The notes beneath the pieces are model-generated. The model did not search any database. It worked only from the letters and a program-made list of their open reading frames with translations, and was not told where the DNA came from. From the NCBI RefSeq assembly GCF_900113255.1, contig NZ_FOOR01000002.1, positions 401,516-465,515 on the forward strand: a stretch of 64,000 bases of DNA. Reading direction: 5' to 3'. The DNA comes from Novosphingobium sp. CF614. GTDB lineage: Bacteria; Pseudomonadota; Alphaproteobacteria; Sphingomonadales; Sphingomonadaceae. Of this stretch, positions 44,695-53,990 are shown piece by piece. A program made the translations under genes and the position numbers. Positions within the stretch are counted from its first letter, which is position 1. The number at the start of each line of letters is the position of its first letter.

Positions 44695-45537
44695 TTACTC
44701 GAACGTGTGCGAAATCTCCTCGGGCGAGGGCCCGGCGAGCTGCCGGTGGGTATAGGCCAGGACGGCGATCAGGATCACGCTCGATACCGCGCCGATCGCG
44801 CCGGACACGACGCCGGTGAACAACGTCAGGGCCTGACCCTGACCGGCCAGCAGCGCCACCGGGCCGATCAGCGCCAGCGTCACCACGAAGGCAACCGCGA
44901 CATAGCCGATCGCAAGCATCAGGTAGAAGCCGAAGAGCCGCAGGCTGTTGTGCCGGGTCAGCCGCCACGAGCGGACCATGGCCGTGACCGGGTTGCCGAT
45001 TCGTTCGTTGACCACGGTCGGCACCACCAGGGAAAGCTTCACCCAGACATAGACCACGCCGACCAGCAGCGCGACCATGGTCACCACCGTGGCAACGCCG
45101 GTCCCCGCGATCAGCCCCAGCAGGCCGCCCAGCACCACCCCTATCGCCATCGACGCCAGGAACATGCCCAGCATCGTCAGCAGCATCGTTGCCACCAGCG
45201 TGGGCAGCGCCTTGAGCGCGGCGACGATCGCCTCTCCCACCGTCGGGCGGCCCCGGTCGCTCAGCAGCGCCATGACCGAGAGATATCCCACGCACTGGAC
45301 CAGCAGGCCGCCGATCCCGAAGCCCACGAACAGGCCCAGGTTGTCCACGAACATCCGCTCGACCACCTGCGGCTTGCCGAAGGCTTCCAGCATCCGGGTC
45401 TGCACTTCGGTGAGAAACATGGTCGAAAGCAGGGTGGGCAGCAGGAAGAACACACCCGCGACCGGCACCAGCACCTGTCGGTTGGCGTTCACCGCCGCAA
45501 TCGCGTCGAGCCAGGCCCTGTTGCTGTCGAACTTCAT
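44695..45537 (-). CDS. Polytopic membrane protein, unknown function
   Basis: 280 residues with about six hydrophobic segments: VLVPVAGVFFLLPTLL, LGLFVGFGIGGLLVQCVGYL, ALPTLVATMLLTMLGMFLA, VVTMVALLVGVVYVWVKLSL, LFGFYLMLAIGYVAVAFVVTL and a C-terminal IGAVSSVILIAVLAYTHRQL. The pattern, including a conserved SWRLTRHNSLRLFGF turn, resembles the membrane domain found beside glycerophosphodiester phosphodiesterases, but no catalytic domain is attached. Function not assigned. Confidence 0.78.
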   Translation of the reverse strand: MKFDSNRAWLDAIAAVNANRQVLVPVAGVFFLLPTLLSTMFLTEVQTRMLEAFGKPQVVERMFVDNLGLFVGFGIGGLLVQCVGYLSVMALLSDRGRPTVGEAIVAALKALPTLVATMLLTMLGMFLASMAIGVVLGGLLGLIAGTGVATVVTMVALLVGVVYVWVKLSLVVPTVVNERIGNPVTAMVRSWRLTRHNSLRLFGFYLMLAIGYVAVAFVVTLALIGPVALLAGQGQALTLFTGVVSGAIGAVSSVILIAVLAYTHRQLAGPSPEEISHTFE

Positions 45538-45616
45538 CGCGTACTCCCGGAGTCCTGCCCTGCAGGCTGTCTAAAGGCACTTGATAACCGCATGGAATGA
45601 CGCCACGCAACGCGCC

Positions 45617-46297
45617 ATGACGATTCCCGCCACTCTTCCCGGTGATATCGAGCTGCGCGTGTCGGACGGTCCGGTTCCATACCGCGCGGCGCTGGAAGAA
45701 ATGACGGCGCGCAATGCCGCCATCGCGGCGGGCGAGGCGCACGAACTGGTGTGGCTGCTGGAACACCCGCCGGTCTATACCGCCGGCACCAGCGCGGCAT
45801 CGGCCGAGCTGCTCGATCCGCGTTTCGAAGTGGTCGAGGCGGGGCGGGGCGGGCGATATACCTATCACGGCCCGGGCCAGCGCGTCGGTTACGTCCTGCT
45901 GGATCTTCGGAAGCGCGCCCGCGACGCGCGCGGCTTCGTCCATGCGCTTGAAGGCTGGGTGATCGAAACGCTGCGCGATTTCGGCGTGGAAGGGTTCCGT
46001 TCCGAAGGCCGGATCGGCATCTGGACCACCGACATCGACGGGCGCGAGGCCAAGATCGGCGCGATCGGCGTGCGCATCCGCAAGTGGGTGACAATGCATG
46101 GATTCGCGGTGAACATCCGGCCGGACCTGTCGCACTTTGCCGGAATCGTTCCTTGCGGTATCGAGGAATTCGGCGTGACCAGCCTTGCGCGCCTTGGCCG
46201 CGAGGTCGATTTCGCCACTTGGGACCGGGCGCTGGTGGCCAGGGCCGCAAGCTTCCTCGGCGCCCTGGAAAGCCCCTGTTCCCGGGAGACCGCCTGA
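45617..46297 (+). CDS. lipB: Octanoyl-[acyl carrier protein] transferase LipB
   Basis: Moves octanoyl from ACP to the lipoyl domains of dehydrogenase complexes, the first step of lipoate synthesis. 226 residues from ATG 45617 ([15 protein letters not shown]). Conserved blocks: [35 protein letters not shown], the catalytic Lys in [21 protein letters not shown], and the catalytic Cys in [19 protein letters not shown] 12 codons upstream keeps the frame but is less likely. Directly followed by a small lipoprotein gene (stop TGA abuts ATG). Confidence 0.95.
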   Translation: MTIPATLPGDIELRVSDGPVPYRAALEEMTARNAAIAAGEAHELVWLLEHPPVYTAGTSAASAELLDPRFEVVEAGRGGRYTYHGPGQRVGYVLLDLRKRARDARGFVHALEGWVIETLRDFGVEGFRSEGRIGIWTTDIDGREAKIGAIGVRIRKWVTMHGFAVNIRPDLSHFAGIVPCGIEEFGVTSLARLGREVDFATWDRALVARAASFLGALESPCSRETA

Positions 46298-46588
46298 ATG
46301 AAAGCCTCCATCGCCCTTTCCCTTACGATCGCGGCGAGCCTCGCGCTCGGCGGCTGCGGAAAGCAGGAGCCCGACCGATCGGCGGCGCCTGGCGGCGAGA
46401 TCCTGCCCCGCTCCGCCAGCGACGACATGCTGCCCTACGACATCGTGCGCTCCCAGCCGCCGCTCGCCAACCCCGATGCCGGAAAGAGCGCCGGCGATAC
46501 CGGCCCCAGGGCGGAGGCATCCGCAAGCGTCGACGAGGCCGACGACCCGGTGATCGAAGAAGCCGCGGTCCCGGCCGACGAGGAATAG
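46298..46588 (+). CDS. Small lipoprotein, unknown function
   Basis: 96 residues. Lipobox LALGGCGKQEP gives lipidated Cys20. The rest is acidic and low in structure (ASASVDEADDPVIEEAAVPADEE at the C-terminus). The ATG abuts the lipB stop, so it is translated from the lipB message. Short conserved stretch ILPRSASDDMLPYDIVRSQPP is typical of sphingomonad relatives. No role can be read from sequence. Confidence 0.8.
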   Translation: MKASIALSLTIAASLALGGCGKQEPDRSAAPGGEILPRSASDDMLPYDIVRSQPPLANPDAGKSAGDTGPRAEASASVDEADDPVIEEAAVPADEE

Positions 46589-46628
46589 CGAACCATCGTC
46601 CCGGGCTCACCGCGCGGCGACGGAAAGC

Positions 46629-47795
46629 TTACAGCATCTTCTCATAGATCGCGTATTCGCGGTTAACTTTGCTGTCGATGGCGTCGGCGATCGCGACCAT
46701 CCCCTGGTTGTCCTCGAGGATCCAGCCGATTTCACCCCGCTTCGCGGCGAACTTTTCGACCGCGGCACGGCGGATGTACTCGATCATCATGAAGGCGAGC
46801 TGGCTGGCGAGGCGCGAGGCCTGCAGTTTCTTGCGCACGCCCATCAGCGGCACCCGCATGTCGGCGGGCCGGGGCTTCCTAAGCCACAGCAGCAGCTTCA
46901 TCAGGCCCAGGATCGATGGCTTGCCGTTCCGCCCGTTGACCCGCATCTGCATCCCGTTGAGATCGGGCAGCGTCATCATGAAGGCCACCGGCTCGCCCTC
47001 GTACTCGGCTATGCGGATCAGTTCGGGATGGACCAGGGGCTTGAGCGCCTTTCCGGTGTAGGCGATTTCCTTGTCGGTGAAGGGAACGAAGCCCCAGTTA
47101 TCCGACCAGGCATCGTTGAGGATATCGCAGATGATCGCGGCTTCGCGGCCAAAATGCTTCAGCTCCACCTCGCGGATGCGGATCTTGGCGTTCTTTTCGC
47201 CGGAGGCGATGATGCGCTGGATGAGCGGGGGATACTGCTTCGTGACATCGAGATCGTAAGTGTAGAGCGTCTTGACCCGGCCATAGCCGGCGCCTTCGAT
47301 CCAGCCCTGGTAGGCGGCGTTGTGATGCGCCATCATCACCATCGGCGGATGATCGTGGCCCCGCACCTGGATGCCCGGCTCCTCCCACACCGACAGGTTC
47401 ATCGGCGCCAGCACCCGCGTCATGCCCTGCGCCCGGAGCCAGGCCTCGGCCGCCGCGATAAGCGCGCGCGCGGTACTCTCGTCCTCGGCCTCGATCGCGC
47501 CCCAGTTGCCGGTGCCCGGCCCCATGCCCTGTTCGACCGGCTGTTTCAGCGCCTGTTCATCGATATGCGCCGAAATCCGACCGACGATCCGGCCGCTGCG
47601 CCGGGCCAGGAACAGCTGCACGCGGGCATGGTCGAAGAACGGGTTCTTGCCGGGCGTGAACTTCGAAATCTCTTCCGAGCGCAAGTTGGGCACCCAATTT
47701 TGATCTGCCGCATTGAGCCGATAGGCGAAGTCCACGAAAGCGGCGCGATCAGCCTTGCTGGAAACGGGCGTGATGACTAGTTCGGAATTGGCCAC
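46629..47795 (-). CDS. GNAT-like acyltransferase, possible bacterial ceramide synthase relative
   Basis: 388 residues from GTG 47795, with AAGG 7 bases upstream. N-terminal half has a GNAT pattern (WVPNLRSEEISKFTPG, NPFFDHARVQLFLARRSGRIVGRIS, then WGAIEAEDESTARALIAAA); second half contains NDAWSDNWGFVPFTDKEI and EGEPVAFMMTLPDLNG. The family is widespread in sphingolipid-making Alphaproteobacteria and includes or resembles the GNAT-type ceramide synthase known from Caulobacter. The divergent fatty acid desaturase next door fits a lipid role. Ceramide synthase activity is a guess; a plain N-acyltransferase is equally possible. Confidence 0.72.
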   Translation of the reverse strand: MANSELVITPVSSKADRAAFVDFAYRLNAADQNWVPNLRSEEISKFTPGKNPFFDHARVQLFLARRSGRIVGRISAHIDEQALKQPVEQGMGPGTGNWGAIEAEDESTARALIAAAEAWLRAQGMTRVLAPMNLSVWEEPGIQVRGHDHPPMVMMAHHNAAYQGWIEGAGYGRVKTLYTYDLDVTKQYPPLIQRIIASGEKNAKIRIREVELKHFGREAAIICDILNDAWSDNWGFVPFTDKEIAYTGKALKPLVHPELIRIAEYEGEPVAFMMTLPDLNGMQMRVNGRNGKPSILGLMKLLLWLRKPRPADMRVPLMGVRKKLQASRLASQLAFMMIEYIRRAAVEKFAAKRGEIGWILEDNQGMVAIADAIDSKVNREYAIYEKML

Positions 47796-47942
47796 GATGC
47801 TGCCTTTGTTCCAGCCTATGGGATATGCTGGCGCGCGAAGTGCGGCGGGCGGCGGTAACTTGTCAAGCAGGGCAGCGCCAGCGCACTCGACAAACCCGAT
47901 CGCCGACGCGTTTTTACCCGGAAGACTTTGGAATTTGAGCGC

Positions 47943-49046
47943 ATGATTGCCCAGGACCTGATCGACCAGCCCCGGCCCGCGCCGCCTCCGGAACCGACCG
48001 GACGAACGGCCGCGACCTGGCATTCGCAGATCCCCGACGACAAGGAGATGCTGCGCGCCGCCGTGGAACTGACGCGCGACCTCGCCGCCGCCCGCGCGGG
48101 CATCTACTGGCCCGACATGCTGGCCTCGGCGGCGCTCGGCTATGCCGCGCTGGCCGGCGCGATCCTGCTTGCGAGCCCGCTGGCGGCGCTGGCCTGCGCG
48201 ATCCTCGCGGCGCTGGCGCTCTATCGCGCGCTGCTGTTCATCCATGAACTGACCCACATCCACAAGGACGCCCTGCCCGGCTTCCGCTTCGCCTGGAACC
48301 TCCTGGTCGGCATCCCGCTGCTGATCCCCTCGTTCATGTACGAAGGCGTGCACACGCAGCACCATGCCCGCACGCGCTACGGCACTGTCGAGGATCCGGA
48401 ATACATGCCGCTGGCATTGATGAAGCCGTGGAGCCTGCCGGTCTTCGCGCTCACGGCGATCCTGCTGCCGCCGGCGCTGCTGGTGCGATCGGCGCTGCTG
48501 GTTCCGCTGGGGGTAGTGATCCCGCCGCTGCGCAAGCTGGTGTGGGAACGCGCATCGGCGCTTTCGATCAATCCGCAGTACCGCCGCCGCCCGCCCGAGG
48601 GCGCCTTCGCGCGGATGGTGTTCTGGCAGGAACTGGGCTGCTCGGCCTGGGCCATCGCGGTGCTTGCCGCGAGCTTCGCCTACGGCTGGCGGCCGCTGGC
48701 GATCGCGCTGTGCGTGGTCTCGCTCACCGCCTTCCTCAACCAGGTCCGCACGCTCGTCGCGCACTTGTGGGAGAACGACGGCGAGGCGATGACGGTGACG
48801 GCGCAATATCTCGATTCGGTCAATGTCCCCCCGCCCGCGCTGCTTTCGCCGCTGTGGGCGCCGGTCGGCCTGCGCTACCACGCGCTGCACCATCTGCTGC
48901 CCTCGATGCCGTATCACGCGCTGGCCGAATGCCACCGCCGCCTCTCGGCCCACCTGGGCGCGGACACCACTTACGCGAGGGCGAACTACAAGGGCCTGCT
49001 GCCGCTGGTCTCGCGGCTGGTGCGCAGCACGATGCGTGCGGGGTAA
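47943..49046 (+). CDS. Membrane fatty acid desaturase/hydroxylase
   Basis: 367 residues from ATG 47943. Membrane di-iron enzyme with the three His boxes: HELTHIH (HxxxH), HTQHHAR (HxxHH) and HALHHLLP (HxxHH), set between hydrophobic segments (MLASAALGYAALAGAILLA, AWNLLVGIPLLIPSFM, LPVFALTAILLPPALLV). Such enzymes introduce double bonds or hydroxyls in acyl chains of lipids; sphingolipid or carotenoid substrates are possible. An in-frame TTG at 47928 is an alternative start. Divergent from the acyltransferase gene across 147 bases. Confidence 0.9.
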   Translation: MIAQDLIDQPRPAPPPEPTGRTAATWHSQIPDDKEMLRAAVELTRDLAAARAGIYWPDMLASAALGYAALAGAILLASPLAALACAILAALALYRALLFIHELTHIHKDALPGFRFAWNLLVGIPLLIPSFMYEGVHTQHHARTRYGTVEDPEYMPLALMKPWSLPVFALTAILLPPALLVRSALLVPLGVVIPPLRKLVWERASALSINPQYRRRPPEGAFARMVFWQELGCSAWAIAVLAASFAYGWRPLAIALCVVSLTAFLNQVRTLVAHLWENDGEAMTVTAQYLDSVNVPPPALLSPLWAPVGLRYHALHHLLPSMPYHALAECHRRLSAHLGADTTYARANYKGLLPLVSRLVRSTMRAG

Positions 49047-49092
49047 GGGGCGCGAGCCGCGGTAGCGCGGCGCCCTCGAGGCCCGGCCGGCC

Positions 49093-50190
49093 CTATTCCT
49101 CGGTCCGGATCAGCACCGTCTCGCCGATGAGGGCGAAGAGCACGAACGGCGCCCAGGCCGCCACCAGCGGCGGATAGCCGCCGAAATTGCCCATCGCCAG
49201 CGCCGCGTTGTCGAACACGAAATAGGCGAACCCCAGCCCCATGCCGATCACGGCACGGATCAGCAGCTGCCCGGAGCGCGCCAGCCCGAAGGCGGCGACG
49301 GCGCCCAGCAGCGGCATCAGCGCCGAGGAGAACGGGCCCGCAAGCTTGTGCCACCAGGCCGCGTCGAGCGCGCTGGTCCGCCGGCCCGCGATCCGCAGGG
49401 CCTCGATCGACCTGGCCAGCGTGAAGATGTCCTGTGCATCGGCATCCACTTTCGAGATCAACACCTTGCCCGGCGTGATGCCGGGCGCGACGGTGGTGGA
49501 GGGAAGCTTCGCGGTCGCCGTGCCCGCCACCTGGAAGCGCACCGGGTTCTCCAGCTTCCACCCCGGATTCGCGTAAGTCGCGCGCGGGCTGCGCAGCTGC
49601 TCCACGATCATGTCGTTGTCGTCGCGGCGGTAGAAGGTGACCTCGGTCATGACCATGGCGGCACCGCGCCCGGTCAGCGTCTTCGCCAGCAGCAAGTCGC
49701 GTCCATCGGACATGTAAAGGTTGTTGCGGACCCCGGTATCCTTGGGCAACGGTCCATAGTCGACCGCCTGCCAGGCATCCAGCGCCGCATTGGCGCGGGT
49801 CACCACCCGTTCGTTGAAAGCGAAGCTGAAGCAGGAAATCACCAGCGCCGTCAGGATCAGCGGCGCCAGCACCTGGTGCGCCGAAAGCCCGGCCGCCTTC
49901 ATCGAGACGACTTCGCTGTTCTGGTTCAGCGTGGCCAGCGTGATGATCGTCGCCAGCAGCACCGAATAAGGCAGGAACCGCGCGATCAGCTGGGGCACGC
50001 GCAGCAACACGTAATGGAGCAGCTGCATCTCCCCGTTGCCCGAATAGGCCAGGATGTCACCACTTTCGCCCAGCAGGTCGAGCACCTGCAGCACCATCAC
50101 CAGCATCAGCAGGACCGCCAGGATGCGGGTGACGAACAACCGCGCGAGATAGATCGTCAGCGTGCGCGAGGGGAAGAATTCAAGCTGCAT
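49093..50190 (-). CDS. lptG: LPS export permease LptG
   Basis: 365-residue YjgP/YjgQ-family permease. With LptF and the LptB ATPase it extracts lipopolysaccharide or, in LPS-less sphingomonads, glycosphingolipid from the inner membrane to the Lpt bridge. N-terminal helices (LARLFVTRILAVLLMLVMVLQVLDLLG), the conserved LATLNQNSEVVSMKAAGLS, a periplasmic beta-jellyroll domain in the middle and three C-terminal helices. Begins 1 base after the lptF stop. LptB is not in the window. Confidence 0.93.
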   Translation of the reverse strand: MQLEFFPSRTLTIYLARLFVTRILAVLLMLVMVLQVLDLLGESGDILAYSGNGEMQLLHYVLLRVPQLIARFLPYSVLLATIITLATLNQNSEVVSMKAAGLSAHQVLAPLILTALVISCFSFAFNERVVTRANAALDAWQAVDYGPLPKDTGVRNNLYMSDGRDLLLAKTLTGRGAAMVMTEVTFYRRDDNDMIVEQLRSPRATYANPGWKLENPVRFQVAGTATAKLPSTTVAPGITPGKVLISKVDADAQDIFTLARSIEALRIAGRRTSALDAAWWHKLAGPFSSALMPLLGAVAAFGLARSGQLLIRAVIGMGLGFAYFVFDNAALAMGNFGGYPPLVAAWAPFVLFALIGETVLIRTEE

Positions 50191-50191
50191 G

Positions 50192-51418
50192 TCAGATCGG
50201 GTCCGCCGGGATGGGCAGGATGGGGCCGCGCCGCTTGCGGCGCAGGAGGGACTTGAGCCGCTTGATTACGGTATCGGACGCCTTCTCCAGCCAGCCGATC
50301 GCCTGCCCGCCCGGCACATAGGCGACGCGCCAGTACATCCACAGGATCAGCAGGGCGAGCACCAGGAACGGACCCCACAGGCCCAGGACCGGGTTGATCC
50401 GCCCCAGCGAAGCCACGTCGTTCGCGTACTGGTTCACCTTGTGATAGGCCACGATCATCACGATCGAGACGAACAGGCCCAGTGCCGAAGTCGAGCGCTT
50501 GGGCGGAATCGCCAGCGCCACCGCCAGCAGCGGCAACAGCAGCATCATGACAACCTCGACCATGCGGTAGTTGAAGTTCGCCTGGCTGGAGACGCGCTCC
50601 TGCCTGGGCAACTGGTCGTTCCAGCCCAGCTTCATCAGTTCGGGCAGCAAGTATTCGCGATCCTGCCCGCCGCGCTTGCGGAACTTCTCGATCGCCGGCA
50701 GCTCGATCGGCAGGTCGTGGCGGGTGAAAGTCAGGACGCGCGGCTGCTGCCCGGGCATGTCCTGGATGATCTGCCCCTGCTCCAGCCGCAGGATGATCGT
50801 GTCGGGCGATCCCTTGAGCGCCAGGAACCGGCCCTCGCGCGCGGAAATCGACAGCACCTGGCCCTTGGCGTTGGCGACGCGGGCGAAAATCCCCATCAGC
50901 CGCCGGCCGTCGTCCTGGCTCTCGTCAATCCTCAGCGCGATGCGGTCCTTCAGCGTGGTGAATTCGCCGACCTTGATCGAAGCCCCCAGCGCGCCGGACT
51001 TGAGCTCGTAGTTGAGTTCTTCGTAATAGTAACGCGACAGCGGCTGCAGATAGCCGACGATCGCGAAGTTGAAGGCGACCAGCACCAGCGTGATGACGTA
51101 GGGCACGTACAGCATGCGGGTATAGCTCAGGCCGACCGCGCGCATGACGTCGAGTTCGCTGCTGGTCGCCAGTTTGCGGAAGGCGAGCAGGATGCCCAGC
51201 ATCAACCCCAGCGGTATCGCCAGGCTGGCGTATTCGGGCAGCATGTTCGCCAGCATCTTGAAGACGACACCCACCGGGCCGCCCTCGGTGGCGACGAAGT
51301 CGAACAGCCGCAGCATCTTGTCGAGGACCAGCAGGGAGGCCGCAAGCAGGAAGATCCCCAGCATCGGCATCAGCACGAGGCGGAAGATGTAGCGATCGAT
51401 GGCGCTTGGGAATCTCAC
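50192..51418 (-). CDS. lptF: LPS export permease LptF
   Basis: 408 residues from GTG 51418 (VRFPSAIDRYIFRLVL). Same fold as LptG: MLGIFLLAASLLVLDKML, ASLAIPLGLMLGILLAFRKLATSSELDVMRAVGLS (the conserved coupling region), a periplasmic domain with DGRRLMGIFARV, and C-terminal helices containing AIPPKRSTSALGLFVS and a basic tail (KRLKSLLRRKRRG). The GTG lacks a strong ribosome site, so the start is uncertain by a few codons. First gene of the lptF-lptG pair. Confidence 0.92.
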   Translation of the reverse strand: MRFPSAIDRYIFRLVLMPMLGIFLLAASLLVLDKMLRLFDFVATEGGPVGVVFKMLANMLPEYASLAIPLGLMLGILLAFRKLATSSELDVMRAVGLSYTRMLYVPYVITLVLVAFNFAIVGYLQPLSRYYYEELNYELKSGALGASIKVGEFTTLKDRIALRIDESQDDGRRLMGIFARVANAKGQVLSISAREGRFLALKGSPDTIILRLEQGQIIQDMPGQQPRVLTFTRHDLPIELPAIEKFRKRGGQDREYLLPELMKLGWNDQLPRQERVSSQANFNYRMVEVVMMLLLPLLAVALAIPPKRSTSALGLFVSIVMIVAYHKVNQYANDVASLGRINPVLGLWGPFLVLALLILWMYWRVAYVPGGQAIGWLEKASDTVIKRLKSLLRRKRRGPILPIPADPI

Positions 51419-51687
51419 GTAGGCGTCGTCACAAAACCATCCTTCCCCGGCCCTTAACGGACAGGCGGCGGAGGACAAAGCGAATTGTCGTCCGGGCGCA
51501 TGCCGACGCGGACCGCCGGAGAGGCTCGGCGGCGGCGGGAGGATTACAATGCTGTAGTCCAGCAAAGCATCATCCCACCTCGGCCCTCAGATGCGCTATG
51601 CAGGGTCAAAGAACAGGCGCCGAACGAATCCGAGACGATCGATCAAGCGGCAGCCCGGGGGCAAACAGGAAACCGGAGGAAATCAGG

Positions 51688-52218
51688 ATGAACATGCGGG
51701 AAGGACCATCCACGCCAGCGCTCGACGCTTCGCGGTTCGGCGAAGCCTTCGCGGTCCGGAAGGCCGCGTTCACTTTGGCCAGGCGCAGTACTTCGGAACT
51801 GGCCCGCCCGCCGGTGTGGAATCTCGGTGTCGTGGAAGCGGATCCGTCGCTGGCCGCGCAAGCCAAGCGGTTCGCCCGGCATGCCGAGACCGCTCCCGCG
51901 GACCAGGAAGCGCGGATCGTGCGCGAGACCATGATCGTCATCCGCGCCTGGGCCAGTGCCGGCGCGCCGGAGGCCTGGCTGGCACGGGAAAGGGAAGTCC
52001 AGGCACTGCTGGGGGACGATCGCGCCGCGCCGGCGCTCGCCAGCCTGCTGCCTGCCGGCAGCCTATGGCAGGCGCGGTTCGGCGGCGACGGCATCTGCGA
52101 GGTGAAAATGACCATCGGCGCCGCGCGCGGGGCACCGCCGGGTCATGGCGATACACTCGCCCTCGCGCTGTCGGCGGCGCTGTTTCGCGCCATTGCCTGG
52201 CATTGCGGCAGGAACTGA
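51688..52218 (+). CDS. Hypothetical protein
   Basis: 176 residues from ATG 51688, which has GGAGGA 7 bases upstream, a strong ribosome site that decides the start over the longer upstream reading. No signal peptide or membrane helix. Ala/Arg-rich and mostly helical, with a conserved-looking ARPPVWNLGVVEADPSLAA and a Gly-rich C-terminal half (GSLWQARFGGDGICEVKMT). I do not recognise the family. It sits between divergent lptF and convergent clpS. Confidence 0.65.
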   Translation: MNMREGPSTPALDASRFGEAFAVRKAAFTLARRSTSELARPPVWNLGVVEADPSLAAQAKRFARHAETAPADQEARIVRETMIVIRAWASAGAPEAWLAREREVQALLGDDRAAPALASLLPAGSLWQARFGGDGICEVKMTIGAARGAPPGHGDTLALALSAALFRAIAWHCGRN

Positions 52219-52256
52219 AACGGAAAGAGGCGGCGGGCCGCCAGGGCGGGAAACGA

Positions 52257-52643
52257 TCAGGCCTTTTCCAGCGTGCACTGGAGCGGATGCTGGTTCTGCC
52301 GGGCGAAATCCATCACCTGGTTCACCTTGGTCTCAGCGATTTCATAGGGAAAGATGCCGCAGACGCCCACGCCCTTCTGGTGGACATGGAGCATCACGCG
52401 AGTCGCCTGCTCCAGATCCATCTGGAAGAAACGCTTGAGGACCATCACCACGAATTCCATCGGAGTGTAATCGTCGTTGAGCATCAAGACCTTGAACTGG
52501 CTTGGTTTCTTCGGTTTGGTGCGCGTCTTGGTGGCGATGCCGACCTGTTCGTCCCCATCGCTCCCACGGTCCGAATCGCCATCGGTCCCCGCAAGCAAAG
52601 GCCAGGGACGAGCGTGTTCGGAATCGGCGATCAGGGAAATCAT
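52257..52643 (-). CDS. clpS: ATP-dependent Clp protease adapter ClpS
   Basis: 128 residues. Delivers N-degron substrates to ClpAP. The core carries [20 protein letters not shown], with the Asp-Asp substrate-pocket region, then [25 protein letters not shown] and [23 protein letters not shown] variable acidic N-terminal tail of about 45 residues precedes it. ATG 52643 chosen; nine upstream codons are in frame. clpA is not adjacent within the window. Confidence 0.95.
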   Translation of the reverse strand: MISLIADSEHARPWPLLAGTDGDSDRGSDGDEQVGIATKTRTKPKKPSQFKVLMLNDDYTPMEFVVMVLKRFFQMDLEQATRVMLHVHQKGVGVCGIFPYEIAETKVNQVMDFARQNQHPLQCTLEKA

Positions 52644-52766
52644 GGCTGCCAGAATATCGTACCGGGGCACCTGTCTTCAAGATGCCCCGGTCGAGTTTAT
52701 CGAACTTGCAGCTCCGCCGACCGGATCGACGGGGTTCCCCCGACCAACCGGAAGGCCTTCAACGCA

Positions 52767-53699
52767 TCACAGCGAGGTGGATCGCACCTTTTCCATCGCC
52801 ATGCTGACGCGGCCGGAAATCGGCGCCATCACGTCGCTCATCAGCTTGAGCATCGTTTCGCTGTTCTTCGAACCATAGGCAACGGCGCTGTCGAAATTCT
52901 TGCGCATCATCTCGCCCTGGACCTTGAAGAAATCGGTCGGCGACTTGGCGGCGGCGAGTTCCTTGATATCGCCGGTCATCGTCTCGAACGCACTGCGGCT
53001 TTCGGCGACGATCTCGGACCCGATGCTCTGCACACCTTCAGCCAGGATCTTGCCTGATTCCATGATGGCTTCGACGTTGCCTTTGGTGAAATCGCCGGCC
53101 TCGCCGAGCATGACGGTGCTCTTTTCGAAAGCGGCCTTGGCCTTGGCCTGGGCCTCGGTCATCGCGTCCTGGAAGCCGGAAAAATTAGCGCTCATGTCCA
53201 TTGTCTTTTCCTCGAGCATGAAGTTGGTGAAAAGTCCTGCGAAAGCGGGTGTTTTGGTAAAAGCGGTCTCTGCCGCCTTGGAAGTGGCCGCCTTCGGACT
53301 TGCAACGGCAATAGCCGCCTCCTCCGTTCCCTTGGCAACCTTGGCAGCCGGCTCGGCCCCTGTGGCCTTCGCCGGAACAACTTTCTCGATCGGCCGGGGC
53401 TTCGCCTGGACGACCGGTGTGGATTTCGCGACCGGCTTGATCTTGGGACCCGGCTTGATCCTGGGCGCCAGCGCGGCGATCTTGGCGGCGGCCGGCTTTG
53501 GCTCCACGGCTTCGCTCCGCTTGAGAGGCTTGAGAGGCTTGAGAGGCTTGGCCTTGGCGGGCACGACCTTGCCGGTCTCTGCTTTGCCGGTCTCTGCTTT
53601 GGCGGCCGGAGCGGGGGACTTCACAGGCACCGCCTCGGCGGCAGCCTTGTAGGCCTTGTCGGCGCTATCGATGTCCTTCGGGTCTTCGTTTGCAGCCAT
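52767..53699 (-). CDS. phaP: Phasin with long Lys/Pro/Ala-rich N-terminal extension
   Basis: 310 residues from ATG 53699. The C-terminal 120 residues are the phasin domain that coats PHA granules: MDMSANFSGFQDAMTEAQAKAK, GNVEAIMESGKILAEGVQ, SRSAFETMTGDIKELAAAKSP and KNSETMLKLMSDVMAPISGR. The N-terminal 190 residues are basic and repetitive (KPLKPLKPLK, AETGKAETGK, PGPKIKPVAKSTP), like a histone-H1 tail, and could bind DNA or other polyanions such as polyphosphate. The domain could be made alone from an internal ATG before MDMSANF. Divided from phaC by a gap with TGCA palindromes. Confidence 0.88.
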   Translation of the reverse strand: MAANEDPKDIDSADKAYKAAAEAVPVKSPAPAAKAETGKAETGKVVPAKAKPLKPLKPLKRSEAVEPKPAAAKIAALAPRIKPGPKIKPVAKSTPVVQAKPRPIEKVVPAKATGAEPAAKVAKGTEEAAIAVASPKAATSKAAETAFTKTPAFAGLFTNFMLEEKTMDMSANFSGFQDAMTEAQAKAKAAFEKSTVMLGEAGDFTKGNVEAIMESGKILAEGVQSIGSEIVAESRSAFETMTGDIKELAAAKSPTDFFKVQGEMMRKNFDSAVAYGSKNSETMLKLMSDVMAPISGRVSMAMEKVRSTSL

Positions 53700-53786
53700 T
53701 TGATCTGTCCAGCGGTCGAGGAGTTTTTGAACGTCGAACAGGATCCGGCACGGTCTGGCGCGGTCTTCGAGTCGACTCATCGTTGC

Positions 53787-53864
53787 TGCGTTGCAAAATA
53801 GGTTTTTGCGCCGGCGAAGTCAACACAATTTTGCTGCACTGCACAAAAATGTTGCAGTGCAGCA
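53787..53864. promoter_or_regulatory. TGCA-N-TGCA palindromes upstream of phasin gene (PhaR-type operators)
   Basis: A 12-base inverted repeat TGCTGCACTGCA (53832-53843) / TGCAGTGCAGCA (53853-53864) with a 9-base spacer contains two 9-mers TGCACTGCA and TGCAGTGCA, 18 bases apart centre to centre. A weaker TGCGTTGCA lies at 53787-53795, closer to the phasin start. This is the expected position and type for PhaR autoregulated phasin promoters. Confidence 0.6.
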
Positions 53865-53990
53865 TAGGCGGCATGCCGCACATGGCGGCCGCCCGCTCCG
53901 GGGTGATCCGGGGGTGAGTGTCACCCGCCTGCCGAACCGTCCCGGCGCCCGAAAGTTCCCGGCGGACCCATGGCAGCGACCCGTCCGGTC

